From positions 62,001 through 126,000 of the forward strand of contig NZ_JAKTNR010000006.1 of NCBI RefSeq assembly GCF_022760855.1: 64,000 nucleotides of DNA. Reading direction: 5' to 3'. This DNA comes from Thermus albus (GTDB lineage Bacteria; Deinococcota; Deinococci; Deinococcales; Thermaceae). A model generated the notes under the pieces. It had not been told where the DNA came from and did not search any database. It saw only the letters and a program-made list of their open reading frames with translations. The position numbers were made by a program, and so were the translations under genes. Within the stretch, counting starts at the first letter, position 1, and every line of letters starts with the position of its first letter. This document shows, piece by piece, positions 26,869 through 34,725 of the stretch.

Positions 26869-27296
26869 GAGTAGAGGGCTTCCAGGTCTAGGGGTATACC
26901 CAGGCAGGGCAGGGGCACCTGGCCGCCGGGGTAGCCCTTCAGGCTGAAGCCCGTTTCCTCGCGGATGTACCCTTCAAGCCCCTTGCTTTGGGGGTTAAGG
27001 ATGGGGTAGGCCTGAAGACTTGCCAAGCCCAGGTAGGCCCGCATCCTCTCCCTCCGGTCCTGGGCCTCCGTGGCGGGGGAGAGGGCCTCCATGACCAGGG
27101 GCTTTCCCCGTAAAAGGGGTTCCCCCTTGGTGGACCCCACGCCGCCATGGGGCCAGGGTAGGAGACGGCGTCGGAGGGCCACCTTAAGCTTAGAGGTTTC
27201 CCCATGCGCCCGGCATCCCTTTTCCCGGGCCTTGGGAAAAAGGGCCACCCCCAGGAGGTTGTGCCCGCGGCTGGCCCCGGCCATCCTTGCTATTTC
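26856..27296 (-). pseudogene. Frameshifted, N-truncated Uma2-family (DUF820) gene
   Basis: The main frame encodes MAGASRGHNLLGVALF (the Uma2 AGASxxHN motif) and later VMEALSPATEAQDRRERM and QVPLPCLGIPLDLEALY, all Uma2 signatures. The central catalytic block is missing from this frame. It appears in another frame (about 27108-27177) as SYPGPMAAWGPPRGNPFYG, matching the family's YYPDxxxxCGPP block. Two compensating single-base shifts therefore interrupt the gene, and the usual N-terminal ~40 residues before AGAS are replaced by the end of the neighbouring gene. Sequencing error in homopolymers is the alternative to real decay. Confidence 0.75.
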
Positions 27297-27571
27297 AGCC
27301 GTGGCGGGGCCAAGGGCCCCATGATGAAGCGCTGAAAGAGAAGGTAAAACCCCAGGTAGACCAGGATCTGGAACCACATGCTTTGGGCCCAGGTAAGGCC
27401 CAGGGATGCGGTGAGCAGGATGAGGAGGGTGGCCGCCATCACCACCAAGGTGGTGCGGAAGAAGATTCCGGGGAAGTACTTAAGGGCTTCGCGGAAGGTT
27501 TTGGGCCGCCTCTCCTCCCATTCCTTCAGGGCCTTTTTCTTGAGCTTTTCCTCACGCTTCTTCTTGCCCAC
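27290..27571 (-). CDS. Small two-helix membrane protein of unknown function
   Basis: 93 residues from a GTG at 27571. A very basic head (VGKKKREEKLKKKALKEWEERRPKTFREAL) is followed by two hydrophobic helices (residues ~43-65 and ~70-88). I do not recognise a family. Further upstream the frame stays open but runs into panC on the other strand and lacks sense. The gene starts only 22 bases from the divergent panC start, with a shared -10-like palindrome between them, which suggests leaderless expression. Confidence 0.65.
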   Translation of the reverse strand: MGKKKREEKLKKKALKEWEERRPKTFREALKYFPGIFFRTTLVVMAATLLILLTASLGLTWAQSMWFQILVYLGFYLLFQRFIMGPLAPPRLK

Positions 27572-27576
27572 GGGGA

Positions 27577-27586
27577 AAGTATACTT
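27577..27586. promoter_or_regulatory. Palindromic -10 shared by two divergent leaderless genes
   Basis: AAGTATACTT reads as TATACT on both strands. On the plus strand TATACT (27580-27585) is seven bases from the panC GTG. On the minus strand TATACT (27583-27578) is six bases from the GTG of the membrane protein. No -35 is obvious on either side. Spacing is that of -10/leaderless starts known in Deinococcus-Thermus. Confidence 0.65.
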
Positions 27587-27592
27587 AAGCCC

Positions 27593-28423
27593 GTGAAGGT
27601 GGCGCACACCGTGGCCCAGCTCCGGCGGGCCCTTCCTCGGGAGGGGATAGGCTTTGTTCCCACCATGGGGTATCTCCACCGGGGGCACCTGGCCTTGGTG
27701 GAGCGGGCCCGCAAGGAAAACCCCTTGGTGGTGGTTTCCATCTTCGTCAACCCCTTGCAGTTTGGCCCCGGGGAGGACTACCACCGTTACCCCCGGGACC
27801 TGGAGCGGGACAGGGCCCTTTTGGAGGAGGCGGGGGTGGATCTCCTCTTCGCCCCCAGCGTGGAGGAGATGTATCCCGCGGGCTTTTCCAGCCGCATCAC
27901 CGTGGAGGGTCCCCTCACCGCCCTTTGGGAAGGGGAGGTGCGTCCCGGGCACTTCCAAGGGGTGGCCACGGTGGTGGCCAGGCTCTTCCTCCTGGTGGGG
28001 CCAAGCCGGGCCTATTTCGGCGAGAAGGACTACCAGCAGCTTCTGGTGATCCGCAAGATGGTGCGGGACCTGGGCTTTCCCCTGGAGGTGGTGGGGGTGC
28101 CCACGGTGCGGGAGGAGGATGGGCTGGCCCTTTCCAGCCGCAACGTCTACCTCTCCCCAGAGCTTAGGGGCAAGGCCACGGTCCTCTACCGGGCCCTTTG
28201 GGCCATGCGGGAGGCGGCCCTAAGGGGCGAGGGCGTGGCCGAGGCCTTGGAAAGGGGTGAGGAAGTGCTTAAGGAGGTTCCCGAGTTTCGGCCCGACTAT
28301 TTGGCCATCGTGCACCCGGAAACCCTTTTGCCCCTTTCCCGCTTCGTTCCCGGGGCCAGGGGCCTTGTGGCGGGCCGCTTCCCCGAGGTGCGCCTGATCG
28401 ATAACCTGGAGGTCTACCCATGA
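27593..28423 (+). CDS. panC: Pantothenate synthetase
   Basis: Condenses pantoate and beta-alanine with ATP in coenzyme A synthesis. 276 residues from a GTG at 27593. Signatures are VPTMGYLHRGHLALVERA (HIGH-like), SIFVNPLQFGPGEDYHRYPR, YFGEKDYQQLLVIRKM (KMSKS-like region follows) and REEDGLALSSRN. The much longer open frame upstream is antisense to the neighbouring gene and is not used. Its stop overlaps the pilT start by four bases. Confidence 0.95.
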   Translation: MKVAHTVAQLRRALPREGIGFVPTMGYLHRGHLALVERARKENPLVVVSIFVNPLQFGPGEDYHRYPRDLERDRALLEEAGVDLLFAPSVEEMYPAGFSSRITVEGPLTALWEGEVRPGHFQGVATVVARLFLLVGPSRAYFGEKDYQQLLVIRKMVRDLGFPLEVVGVPTVREEDGLALSSRNVYLSPELRGKATVLYRALWAMREAALRGEGVAEALERGEEVLKEVPEFRPDYLAIVHPETLLPLSRFVPGARGLVAGRFPEVRLIDNLEVYP

Positions 28424-29529
28424 GCGAAGCTTTTCCCCAGGAGGGTAGGCAAAGCCTCTTGGAGATGCTCAAGGCCATGGTCCAGGCCCGGGCCTCGGAC
28501 ATCCACCTGCAGGCGGGGGCCCCGCCCACGGTCCGGGTGGATGGGAAGCTGAAGCCCTTTGGCCAAAGGCCCCTAACCCCCAAGGATACCGAGGCCATCG
28601 CCAAAGCCCTCCTTACCCCGGAGCAGTGGGAGGAGGTGGAGTACCGCAAGGAGCTGGACTTCGCCTACACCATCCCCGGGGTGGCCCGCTTCCGCTGCAA
28701 CCTCCTGAGGCAGCGGGGAAGCTTCGGCTTGGTGATGCGGGTGGTGGCGGAGGTGATTCCCAGCTTTGAGGCCTTGGGCCTGCCCCGGGAGGTGATGGAG
28801 GGGCTCGCGGGCAAGGAGCGGGGCCTCATCCTGGTGACGGGGCCCACGGGGAGCGGCAAAAGCACCACCCTGGCGGCCCTCATTGACCACATCAACCGGC
28901 ACTACGCCAAGAACATCATCACCATTGAGGATCCCATAGAGTTTTTGCACAGGCACAAGAAGAGCCTGGTGGTGCAGCGGGAGGTGGGGCTGGACACGGA
29001 TAGCTTCTACTCCGGGATCAAGTACGCCCTGCGCCAGGACCCCGACGTGATCCTCATCGGGGAGATGCGGGATAGGGAGACGGTGGAGGCCGCCCTCATG
29101 GCGGCCCAGACGGGCCATTTGGTCCTCTCCACCCTGCACACCCTGGATGCCATAAGGACGGTCAACCGCATCATTGACTTTTTCCCCCTGCACGAGCACC
29201 AGCAGGTGCGCATCCTCCTTTCCGAGTCCCTTCTGGGCATCCTCTCCCAGCGCCTCCTGCCCCGGGCGGATGGCAAGGGGAGGGTGTTGGCCCTGGAGGT
29301 GCTCATCGCCACCCCCTACGTGCGGGAGCTCATCAAGGATGAGGAGAAGATCCATGGGATCAAGGAGGCCATGATGGAGGGGGCCATCCACGGGATGCGC
29401 ACCTTTGACCAGCACCTGGTGGAGCTTTATACCCAAGGGCTCATCTCCCTGGAGGATGCCCTTTCCGCCGCCACCAGCCCCCACGAGTTCAGGCTCCTCC
29501 TCACCAAGGCCACGGGGCAGGCGTACTGA
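28420..29529 (+). CDS. pilT: Type IV pilus retraction ATPase PilT
   Basis: Hexameric secretion ATPase, 369 residues. The N-terminal PAS-like N2 domain includes ASDIHLQAGAPPTVRVDG. Walker A GPTGSGKST is at residues 141-149, the Asp box follows (TIEDPIEFLH), Walker B is DPDVILIGEMRD, and the His box is TGHLVLSTLHT. AIRTVNRIIDFFP and the absence of the PilB N-terminal domains mark it as PilT, the motor for twitching and DNA-uptake pilus retraction. It is translationally coupled to panC. Thermus genomes may hold more than one PilT paralogue, so the exact paralogue is open. Confidence 0.92.
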   Translation: MSEAFPQEGRQSLLEMLKAMVQARASDIHLQAGAPPTVRVDGKLKPFGQRPLTPKDTEAIAKALLTPEQWEEVEYRKELDFAYTIPGVARFRCNLLRQRGSFGLVMRVVAEVIPSFEALGLPREVMEGLAGKERGLILVTGPTGSGKSTTLAALIDHINRHYAKNIITIEDPIEFLHRHKKSLVVQREVGLDTDSFYSGIKYALRQDPDVILIGEMRDRETVEAALMAAQTGHLVLSTLHTLDAIRTVNRIIDFFPLHEHQQVRILLSESLLGILSQRLLPRADGKGRVLALEVLIATPYVRELIKDEEKIHGIKEAMMEGAIHGMRTFDQHLVELYTQGLISLEDALSAATSPHEFRLLLTKATGQAY

Positions 29530-29530
29530 G

Positions 29531-29674
29531 GGGCTCCTATACCACCCCAGTCTGACGAAGTCAGACTGGGGGCTCCGGAAAAGCCCTTGGATAGGCATCA
29601 TCTTGGCGGGGTGTAGAGAACGAAACTGGGCCAAAGGGTATCCCCCCCACCCTGGCTTGCGCCTATAGGAGCCC
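29531..29674. repeat. Interspersed hairpin repeat with 11-bp terminal inverted repeats
   Basis: A 144-base element bounded by GGGCTCCTATA (29531-29541) and its exact complement TATAGGAGCCC (29664-29674). The left half contains a perfect 12-bp hairpin (29545-29556 with 29560-29571, GAA loop), preceded by ATACCA and followed by GGCTCCGGAAA...GATAGG...TC. The right half carries, inverted, a 20-base stretch identical to 36357-36376. Together with the 36342 copy this defines a repeat family of the REPIN or MITE kind. It also ends the pilT transcript region. Confidence 0.75.
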
Positions 29675-29727
29675 AGGATGGGCGACGTCTCGTGGAAGCT
29701 TGGGGAACGAAGCCGGAGAAAAGGGCA
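29675..29727. other. Spacer after the repeat
   Basis: Fifty bases between the repeat and the Uma2 stop; nothing recognisable. Confidence 0.3.
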
Positions 29728-30246
29728 CTAGGGCCAGGGGATGCGCACCCCTGGGAAGTGGAGGGGTTCGGCTTCCTCGCCGGGAAGGAGGACCCGGTGT
29801 TCCGTGTAAAGGCCTTCCTTAGGGTAGCGGAAGAGGTGGAGGCGGTTTTCCCCTAGGTCCAGGATCCATACCTCGGGGATGCCCGCTTGGGCATAAAGGG
29901 GAAGCTTTACCTCCTGGTCGTACGCCAGGCTGGACTCGGAGACCTCCACCAAGAGGAGGATGTCCTCGGGGGTGGGGAGGGCCTCCCAGTAGTCCTTGGG
30001 CCTGAGGAGGGCCAGGTCCGGCTGGGGCTCGGAGCCTGGGGGCAGGCGCACGGGGTTTTGCGGCCAGATGCGGGCCTTATCCCCCAAGGCCTGGGCGAAC
30101 CGGGTCACCAAACGGGCCACTGCCTCCGCATGTTTGGGACCAATAGGGCTCATCTGGTATACCTCCCCGTCCAGGAGTTCCACCCCCGTGATCCCCTGGA
30201 AAAGGCGCTCAAACTCCTCTATTGCGAAGCGGTACCGCTGGGCCAT
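29728..30246 (-). CDS. Uma2-family (DUF820) putative endonuclease
   Basis: Intact 172-residue Uma2 protein of the PD-(D/E)XK nuclease superfamily, widespread in cyanobacteria and Thermus but of unknown role. The catalytic elements are PDLALL (Asp), LLVEVSESSLAYDQEVKLPLYA (E...E-x-K) and IPEVWILD. The ATG at 30246 is preceded six bases upstream by TACGCT, fitting a leaderless start, and gives a sensible N-terminus; a longer frame from 30270 would overlap the divergent promoter. A damaged homologue lies at 26856-27296. Confidence 0.85.
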   Translation of the reverse strand: MAQRYRFAIEEFERLFQGITGVELLDGEVYQMSPIGPKHAEAVARLVTRFAQALGDKARIWPQNPVRLPPGSEPQPDLALLRPKDYWEALPTPEDILLLVEVSESSLAYDQEVKLPLYAQAGIPEVWILDLGENRLHLFRYPKEGLYTEHRVLLPGEEAEPLHFPGVRIPWP

Positions 30247-30252
30247 AACCCT

Positions 30253-30262
30253 AGCGTAGCAT
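30253..30262. promoter_or_regulatory. Divergent leaderless -10 elements (Uma2 and phosphorylase)
   Basis: On the plus strand TAGCAT (30257-30262) is six bases from the phosphorylase ATG. On the minus strand TACGCT (30258-30253) is six bases from the Uma2 ATG. The two starts are only 22 bases apart. Confidence 0.55.
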
Positions 30263-30268
30263 GGGGGC

Positions 30269-31543
30269 ATGAACCCCGTGCAGTTTATCCGCGAGAAGCG
30301 GGAGGGCCTTAAGCACAGGCGGGAGGACCTAGAGGCCTTCCTTTTGGGTTACCTAAAGGAGGAGGTGGCGGACTACCAGGTCTCCGCCTGGCTCATGGCG
30401 GCTTTCCTAAGGGGCTTGGACCGGGAGGAGACCCTTTGGCTTACGGAAACCATGGCCTATTCCGGAAAGGTTTTGGACCTTTCCCACCTGCCCCATCCCG
30501 TGGACAAGCACTCCTCTGGGGGGGTGGGGGACAAGGTGAGCCTGGTGGTGGGGCCCATCCTGGCGGCGGCGGGCTGCACCTTCGCCAAGATGTCGGGCCG
30601 GGGCCTGGCCCACACCGGGGGGACCATCGACAAGCTGGAATCGGTTCCGGGCTGGCGGGGGGAGATGACGGAGGAGGAGTTTCTGGATAGGGCCCAGCGC
30701 ATTGGCCTAGTGATAGCCGCCCAAAGCCCCGATCTGGCCCCCTTGGACGGAAAGCTTTATGCCCTTAGGGACGTGACCGCCACCGTGGAGAGCATCCCCT
30801 TGATCGCCAGCTCCATCATGAGCAAGAAGCTGGCCGCGGGGGCCAGGAGCATCGTGTTGGACGTGAAGGTGGGCAAGGGGGCCTTCATGAAGACCCTGGA
30901 GGAGGCCAGGCTTCTCGCCAAGACCATGGTGGCCATCGGCCAGGGGGCAGGCCGAAGGGTGAAAGCCCTCCTCACCAGCATGGAGGCCCCCCTGGGCCGG
31001 GCGGTGGGGAATGCCATTGAGGTGCGGGAGGCCATAGAGGCCCTTAAGGGGAAGGGGCCTGAGGATCTCTTGACGGTGGCCTTGCGCCTTGCGGAGGTGG
31101 CCTTGGGGCTTGAGGGGCTGGACCCCGGTCTAGCCCGGAAGGTATGGCAAAGCGGCAAGGCCCTGGAGAAGTTCCAGGCCTTCCTCGAGGCCCAAGGGGG
31201 GGATCCAAAGGTGGTGGAGGACCCTTCCCTTTTGCCCTTGGGGGAAGAGCAAGCCCTTTTTGCGGAAAGGGACGGGGTGGTGCAGGAGGTGGACGCCTAC
31301 CGGGTGGGCCTCGCGGTCTTGGCCCTTGGAGGGGGGCGGAGGAGGAAGGGGGAGGCCATTGACCACGGGGTGGGGGTCCATCTCCTGAAGAAGCCCGGGG
31401 ACCGGGTGGCAAGGGGGGAGGCCTTGGCCCTGGTCTACCACCGGGGAAGGGGCCTCGAGGAGGCCCTGGCTCATCTCAAAGAGGCCTTCCGCTTGGGGCA
31501 GGAGGCAAACCCCTGGCCCCTGGTCTTAGAGGCGGTGGGGTAG
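30269..31543 (+). CDS. pdp: Pyrimidine-nucleoside/thymidine phosphorylase
   Basis: Dimeric nucleoside phosphorylase of 424 residues that cleaves thymidine or uridine with phosphate. Phosphate-binding motif KHSSGGVGDKVSL, AKMSGRGLAHTGGTIDKLE, and the LALxSxIMSKK-type segment IASSIMSKKLAAG are all present. The C-terminal domain has the AYRVGLAVLALGGGRRRKG stretch typical of the family. It is expressed from a leaderless start (TAGCAT, six bases, ATG). A standalone gene in a salvage pathway; deoA is the synonymous name. Confidence 0.95.
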   Translation: MNPVQFIREKREGLKHRREDLEAFLLGYLKEEVADYQVSAWLMAAFLRGLDREETLWLTETMAYSGKVLDLSHLPHPVDKHSSGGVGDKVSLVVGPILAAAGCTFAKMSGRGLAHTGGTIDKLESVPGWRGEMTEEEFLDRAQRIGLVIAAQSPDLAPLDGKLYALRDVTATVESIPLIASSIMSKKLAAGARSIVLDVKVGKGAFMKTLEEARLLAKTMVAIGQGAGRRVKALLTSMEAPLGRAVGNAIEVREAIEALKGKGPEDLLTVALRLAEVALGLEGLDPGLARKVWQSGKALEKFQAFLEAQGGDPKVVEDPSLLPLGEEQALFAERDGVVQEVDAYRVGLAVLALGGGRRRKGEAIDHGVGVHLLKKPGDRVARGEALALVYHRGRGLEEALAHLKEAFRLGQEANPWPLVLEAVG

Positions 31544-31545
31544 GG

Positions 31546-31551
31546 TATACT
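31546..31551 (+). promoter_or_regulatory. Leaderless -10 (TATACT) of the M23 peptidase gene
   Basis: TATACT followed by seven bases and the ATG at 31559. Confidence 0.55.
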
Positions 31552-31558
31552 GGCCCGG

Positions 31559-32488
31559 ATGAGGCGGCGGCACAAGGGGCCCGTGCGCTACACCCTGTTC
31601 CTGGCCCGAAGCGGCGGGGGAAGCCGAATGGTTTCCCTTCCGGGATGGGGTGTGGCCTTGATCCTCTTCCTCCTGGCCCTCTGGACGGGGGCCAACCTGT
31701 ACTTCTGGCACAAGGGCCGGGAGGCCCGCATCCTGGAGGTTCGCCTCCAGGCCCTTTCCCAGGAGGCCCGGAGGCTTTCCTTGGCCCTCGAGGCGGAACG
31801 GGCCAAAAACGGGGCCCTCTCGGAGGAGGCCAAACGCACCAAAAAGGAGCTGGAGGAGATCAAGAAGGCCATAGAGGAACTCCGCCGCCGGGCGGGGCTT
31901 TCCCCCATAAACGCCCTTCCCGTGCGCTACCAGGAGGGAGGAAAAGGGGGCGGGGCCATGGCGGCTTTGGGGGAGCCCTTGGCGGAGTGGGCGGAGGTGC
32001 GGGCCGAGGTCTTAGACCTGAGAAACCAGCTTAAGGAGGTGGTCCCGGCCTTGGAGCGGACCCTCGAGGTGGAGCGAAGCCTTCCCCGGGGCCTGCCCCT
32101 CAGGGGATACCGGGGAGTCACCTCCTACTTCGGCATGCGCAAGAACCCCTTCGGCCCGGGGTACGAGTTCCACGACGGCCTGGACTTCGCCGCTCCCTAT
32201 GGGGCTCCCGTCTACGCCACGGGAAGCGGGGTGGTGGCCCGCACCGGATGGATGGGGGCCTATGGCCTGGCCGTCCTTCTGGACCACGCGGAAGGGTATC
32301 AAACCCTCTATGGCCACCTTTCCCGCTTGGCGGTGCGCCCCGGGCAGAGGGTGGAAAAGGGGCAGGTCCTGGGGTACGTGGGCTCCACGGGCCGTTCCAC
32401 CGGTCCCCACCTCCACTACAGCGTCTACCGTTACGGTTCCCCCTTGGACCCCAGGCCCTACCTAGACCCCCTTTGGGCCTCCCGTTAA
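31559..32488 (+). CDS. M23-family (LytM-type) peptidoglycan peptidase, membrane-anchored
   Basis: 309 residues: a basic N-terminal tail, a single membrane helix at about residues 25-45, and a coiled coil at about 55-105 rich in Glu/Arg/Leu. The C-terminal LytM domain has zinc ligands in HDGLDFAAPYGAPV (HxxxD) and PHLHYSVYRYG (HxH). The GHLSRLAVRPGQRVEKGQVLG beta-strand block is standard. It is followed directly by a bactofilin gene, whose -10 overlaps its stop codon. M23-bactofilin pairs are known to shape cell walls, so the peptidase probably works with the filament. Active-site residues look intact. Confidence 0.9.
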   Translation: MRRRHKGPVRYTLFLARSGGGSRMVSLPGWGVALILFLLALWTGANLYFWHKGREARILEVRLQALSQEARRLSLALEAERAKNGALSEEAKRTKKELEEIKKAIEELRRRAGLSPINALPVRYQEGGKGGGAMAALGEPLAEWAEVRAEVLDLRNQLKEVVPALERTLEVERSLPRGLPLRGYRGVTSYFGMRKNPFGPGYEFHDGLDFAAPYGAPVYATGSGVVARTGWMGAYGLAVLLDHAEGYQTLYGHLSRLAVRPGQRVEKGQVLGYVGSTGRSTGPHLHYSVYRYGSPLDPRPYLDPLWASR

Positions 32489-32491
32489 AAT
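32486..32491 (+). promoter_or_regulatory. Leaderless -10 (TAAAAT) of the bactofilin gene
   Basis: TAAAAT overlaps the TAA stop of the peptidase gene and lies seven bases before the ATG at 32499. It favours that start over the ATG at 32490. Confidence 0.5.
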
Positions 32492-32498
32492 GGGGCGG

Positions 32499-32864
32499 AT
32501 GTTGGGGAGGAGGCAGACGGGGGCCCTCACCTACCTGGGGCCCGACACCGAGGTCCTGGGGGACCTGAAGGCCAAGGGCCAGGTGCGCATCGACGGCCTG
32601 GTCAAGGGCTCGGTCTACGTGGAAGGGGAGTTGGAGGTGGGCCGCACGGGCCGGGTGGAGGGGGAGAGGGTGGAGGCGGGGAGCGTCCAGATCCACGGGG
32701 AGGTCAAGGCCGACTTAGTGGCCACCAAGGTCAGCCTTTCCAAGACGGCCCGCTTCACCGGCACCATTCGGGCCCAGGCCTTGGATGTGGAGGCGGGGGC
32801 GGTCTTCATCGGCCAGAGCCTGGCGGGGGAGACCAGGGCCTTAGAGGCCCCCAAGGAGGCGTAG
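32499..32864 (+). CDS. Bactofilin
   Basis: Small beta-helical cytoskeletal protein of 121 residues. The core shows six-residue rungs such as [21 protein letters not shown] and [15 protein letters not shown], with the short N-terminal tail [12 protein letters not shown] used for membrane binding in other bactofilins. It follows the M23 peptidase gene, an association seen in many bacteria. The start at 32499 is chosen over 32490 because of the leaderless spacing. Confidence 0.88.
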   Translation: MLGRRQTGALTYLGPDTEVLGDLKAKGQVRIDGLVKGSVYVEGELEVGRTGRVEGERVEAGSVQIHGEVKADLVATKVSLSKTARFTGTIRAQALDVEAGAVFIGQSLAGETRALEAPKEA

Positions 32865-32865
32865 C

Positions 32866-33723
32866 GTGGCCCTAGAGCGGCTTTTCCGAAGGAAAAGGCC
32901 CAGCGGGGAGAACCGGGACGTCCCCGAGCTTTGGACCAAGTGCGAGGCCTGTGGGGCGGGGCTTTACAAGAAGGAGTTTAAAGAGAACCTCTACGTCTGC
33001 CCCAAGTGCGGCCACCACCACCGGGTTTCCGCCTCGGAACGCGTGGAGATGTTGGCCGATCCCGGAACCTTCCAGGAGATCACCCGGCTTAGGCCCTTGG
33101 ACCCTTTGGGCTTCGTGGACACCAAACCCTACAGGGAAAGGCTTAAGGCTTACCAAGAGGAAACCGGCCGCCCCGACGCCATCCTGGGGGGTACCTGCGC
33201 CATCGGGGGGGTGCCTGCGGTCCTCATGGTCATGGACTATGCCTTCGCTGGCGGCTCCATGGGCAGCGTGGTGGGAGAGGAGATCGCCCGGGGGGCGGAA
33301 CGGGCGGCGGAGGAAGGCCGGGCCCTGGTGATCGTGGCCGCCTCGGGGGGGGCCAGGATGCAGGAGGCGGCCCTTTCCCTCATGCAGATGGCCAAGACGG
33401 TGATGAGCCTGGACCGCCTTTGGGAAAGGCGGCTTCCCTACGTGTCCATCCTCACGGATCCCACCACCGGGGGGGTTACCGCCAGCTTCGCCGCCTTGGC
33501 CGACGTGATCTTCGCCGAGCCCGGGGCCTTGATCGGCTTTGCCGGGCCCAGGGTTATCCGCCAGACCATCCGCCAGGAGCTCCCCGAGGGCTTCCAGCGC
33601 TCGGAGTTCTTGCTGAAGCACGGCATGGTGGACCGGGTCACGGACCGTAGGAGGCTCAAGGCGGAAGTGGTCCAGGTCCTCCGCCACCTGCACCCCGGGG
33701 TTTCCTATGGCACTGGAGTTTGA
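32866..33723 (+). CDS. accD: Acetyl-CoA carboxylase carboxyltransferase subunit beta
   Basis: 285 residues. The N-terminal zinc ribbon has [15 protein letters not shown] and [10 protein letters not shown]. The carboxyltransferase core has [31 protein letters not shown] and the oxyanion-hole [16 protein letters not shown]. The GTG at 32866 has an ideal AAGGAGG six bases upstream. It overlaps accA by 17 bases, so the two subunits are coupled and made in equal amounts for malonyl-CoA synthesis. Confidence 0.97.
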   Translation: MALERLFRRKRPSGENRDVPELWTKCEACGAGLYKKEFKENLYVCPKCGHHHRVSASERVEMLADPGTFQEITRLRPLDPLGFVDTKPYRERLKAYQEETGRPDAILGGTCAIGGVPAVLMVMDYAFAGGSMGSVVGEEIARGAERAAEEGRALVIVAASGGARMQEAALSLMQMAKTVMSLDRLWERRLPYVSILTDPTTGGVTASFAALADVIFAEPGALIGFAGPRVIRQTIRQELPEGFQRSEFLLKHGMVDRVTDRRRLKAEVVQVLRHLHPGVSYGTGV

Positions 33724-34657
33724 AAAGCCCATCCTAGAGCTGGAAAAACGCATCGCCGAGCTGAAGGAGACGGCCCGCACCACGGGGGTGGACCTCGAGG
33801 CGGAGCTCCGCCTCCTGGAGGAGCGGCTTTCCCGGCTTAAGAAGGAGGTCTACGGTAGCCTCACCCCTTGGCAGAGGGTGCAGCTGGCCCGCGCCCCGGG
33901 CCGCCCCACCACCTTGGACGTCCTGGAGAAGGCCTTCCAGGACTTTTTGGAACTCCATGGGGATAGGGCCTTTGCCGATGATCCCGCCATGGTGGGGGGC
34001 CTCGCTTACCTGGAGGGGGAGAAGGTGGTGGTGGTGGGCCACCAAAAGGGGCGGGACACCAAGGAGAACCTGCAGCGCAACTTCGGCATGCCCCATCCCG
34101 AGGGGTACCGCAAGGCCATGCGCCTCATGGACCTGGCGGACCGCTTCGGCCATCCCTTCATTTCCTTCATTGACACCCCGGGGGCCTACCCGGGGGTTTC
34201 CGCGGAGGAGCGGGGCCAGGCCTGGGTCATCGCCCAGAGCATCCAGCGCATGAGCCGCCTGAGGGTTCCCGCCATCGCCCTCATCCTGGGGGAGGGGGGA
34301 AGCGGGGGGGCCTTGGCCATCGGGGTGGCCAACCGGGTCCTCATCATGGAAAACGCCTGGTACTCGGTGATCAGCCCCGAGTCCTGCGCGGCCATCCTCT
34401 GGCGGGAGGCCAAGGAGGCGCCCAAGGCCGCCGAGGCCCTGAAGCTCACGCCCACGGACCTTCTGGCCCAGAAGGTGGTGGACGCCATCGTTCCCGAGCC
34501 CGAGGGCGGGGCCCACAAGGATCCCTTGAAGGCTATCCAGAACATCAAGGAAGCCCTCCTAAGGGCCCTCGAGGAGCTCAAGGGGCTTTCCCCGGAGGAA
34601 CTCTACCAGGACCGTTACCGCCGCTTCCGCACCTTAGGGGCCTACGCCGAGTCTTAA
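33707..34657 (+). CDS. accA: Acetyl-CoA carboxylase carboxyltransferase subunit alpha
   Basis: 316 residues, standard length. [18 protein letters not shown] is the N-terminal helix, with [17 protein letters not shown], the [27 protein letters not shown] core, and [10 protein letters not shown] followed by [13 protein letters not shown] at the active site. It begins inside the end of accD. Confidence 0.97.
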   Translation: MALEFEKPILELEKRIAELKETARTTGVDLEAELRLLEERLSRLKKEVYGSLTPWQRVQLARAPGRPTTLDVLEKAFQDFLELHGDRAFADDPAMVGGLAYLEGEKVVVVGHQKGRDTKENLQRNFGMPHPEGYRKAMRLMDLADRFGHPFISFIDTPGAYPGVSAEERGQAWVIAQSIQRMSRLRVPAIALILGEGGSGGALAIGVANRVLIMENAWYSVISPESCAAILWREAKEAPKAAEALKLTPTDLLAQKVVDAIVPEPEGGAHKDPLKAIQNIKEALLRALEELKGLSPEELYQDRYRRFRTLGAYAES

Positions 34658-34674
34658 GGGGCCTTGGCCTTTTT

Positions 34675-34711
34675 CCCTCAGGATTTTCACAGGGAGGCTT
34701 TAGCCTGAGGG
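34675..34711 (+). other. Inverted repeat before the PEGA gene
   Basis: CCCTCAGG and CCTGAGGG, 21 bases apart, between accA and the PEGA gene. It could be a weak terminator or a leader structure; the right arm ends just before the GGAGGTGAGG ribosome site. Confidence 0.35.
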
Positions 34712-34725
34712 CGGAGGTGAGGGCT

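Noticed and set aside
27287-27592. Extended N-terminus of panC
   Set aside because: It is antisense to the small membrane protein and does not match pantothenate synthetase; GTG 27593 gives the family N-terminus.
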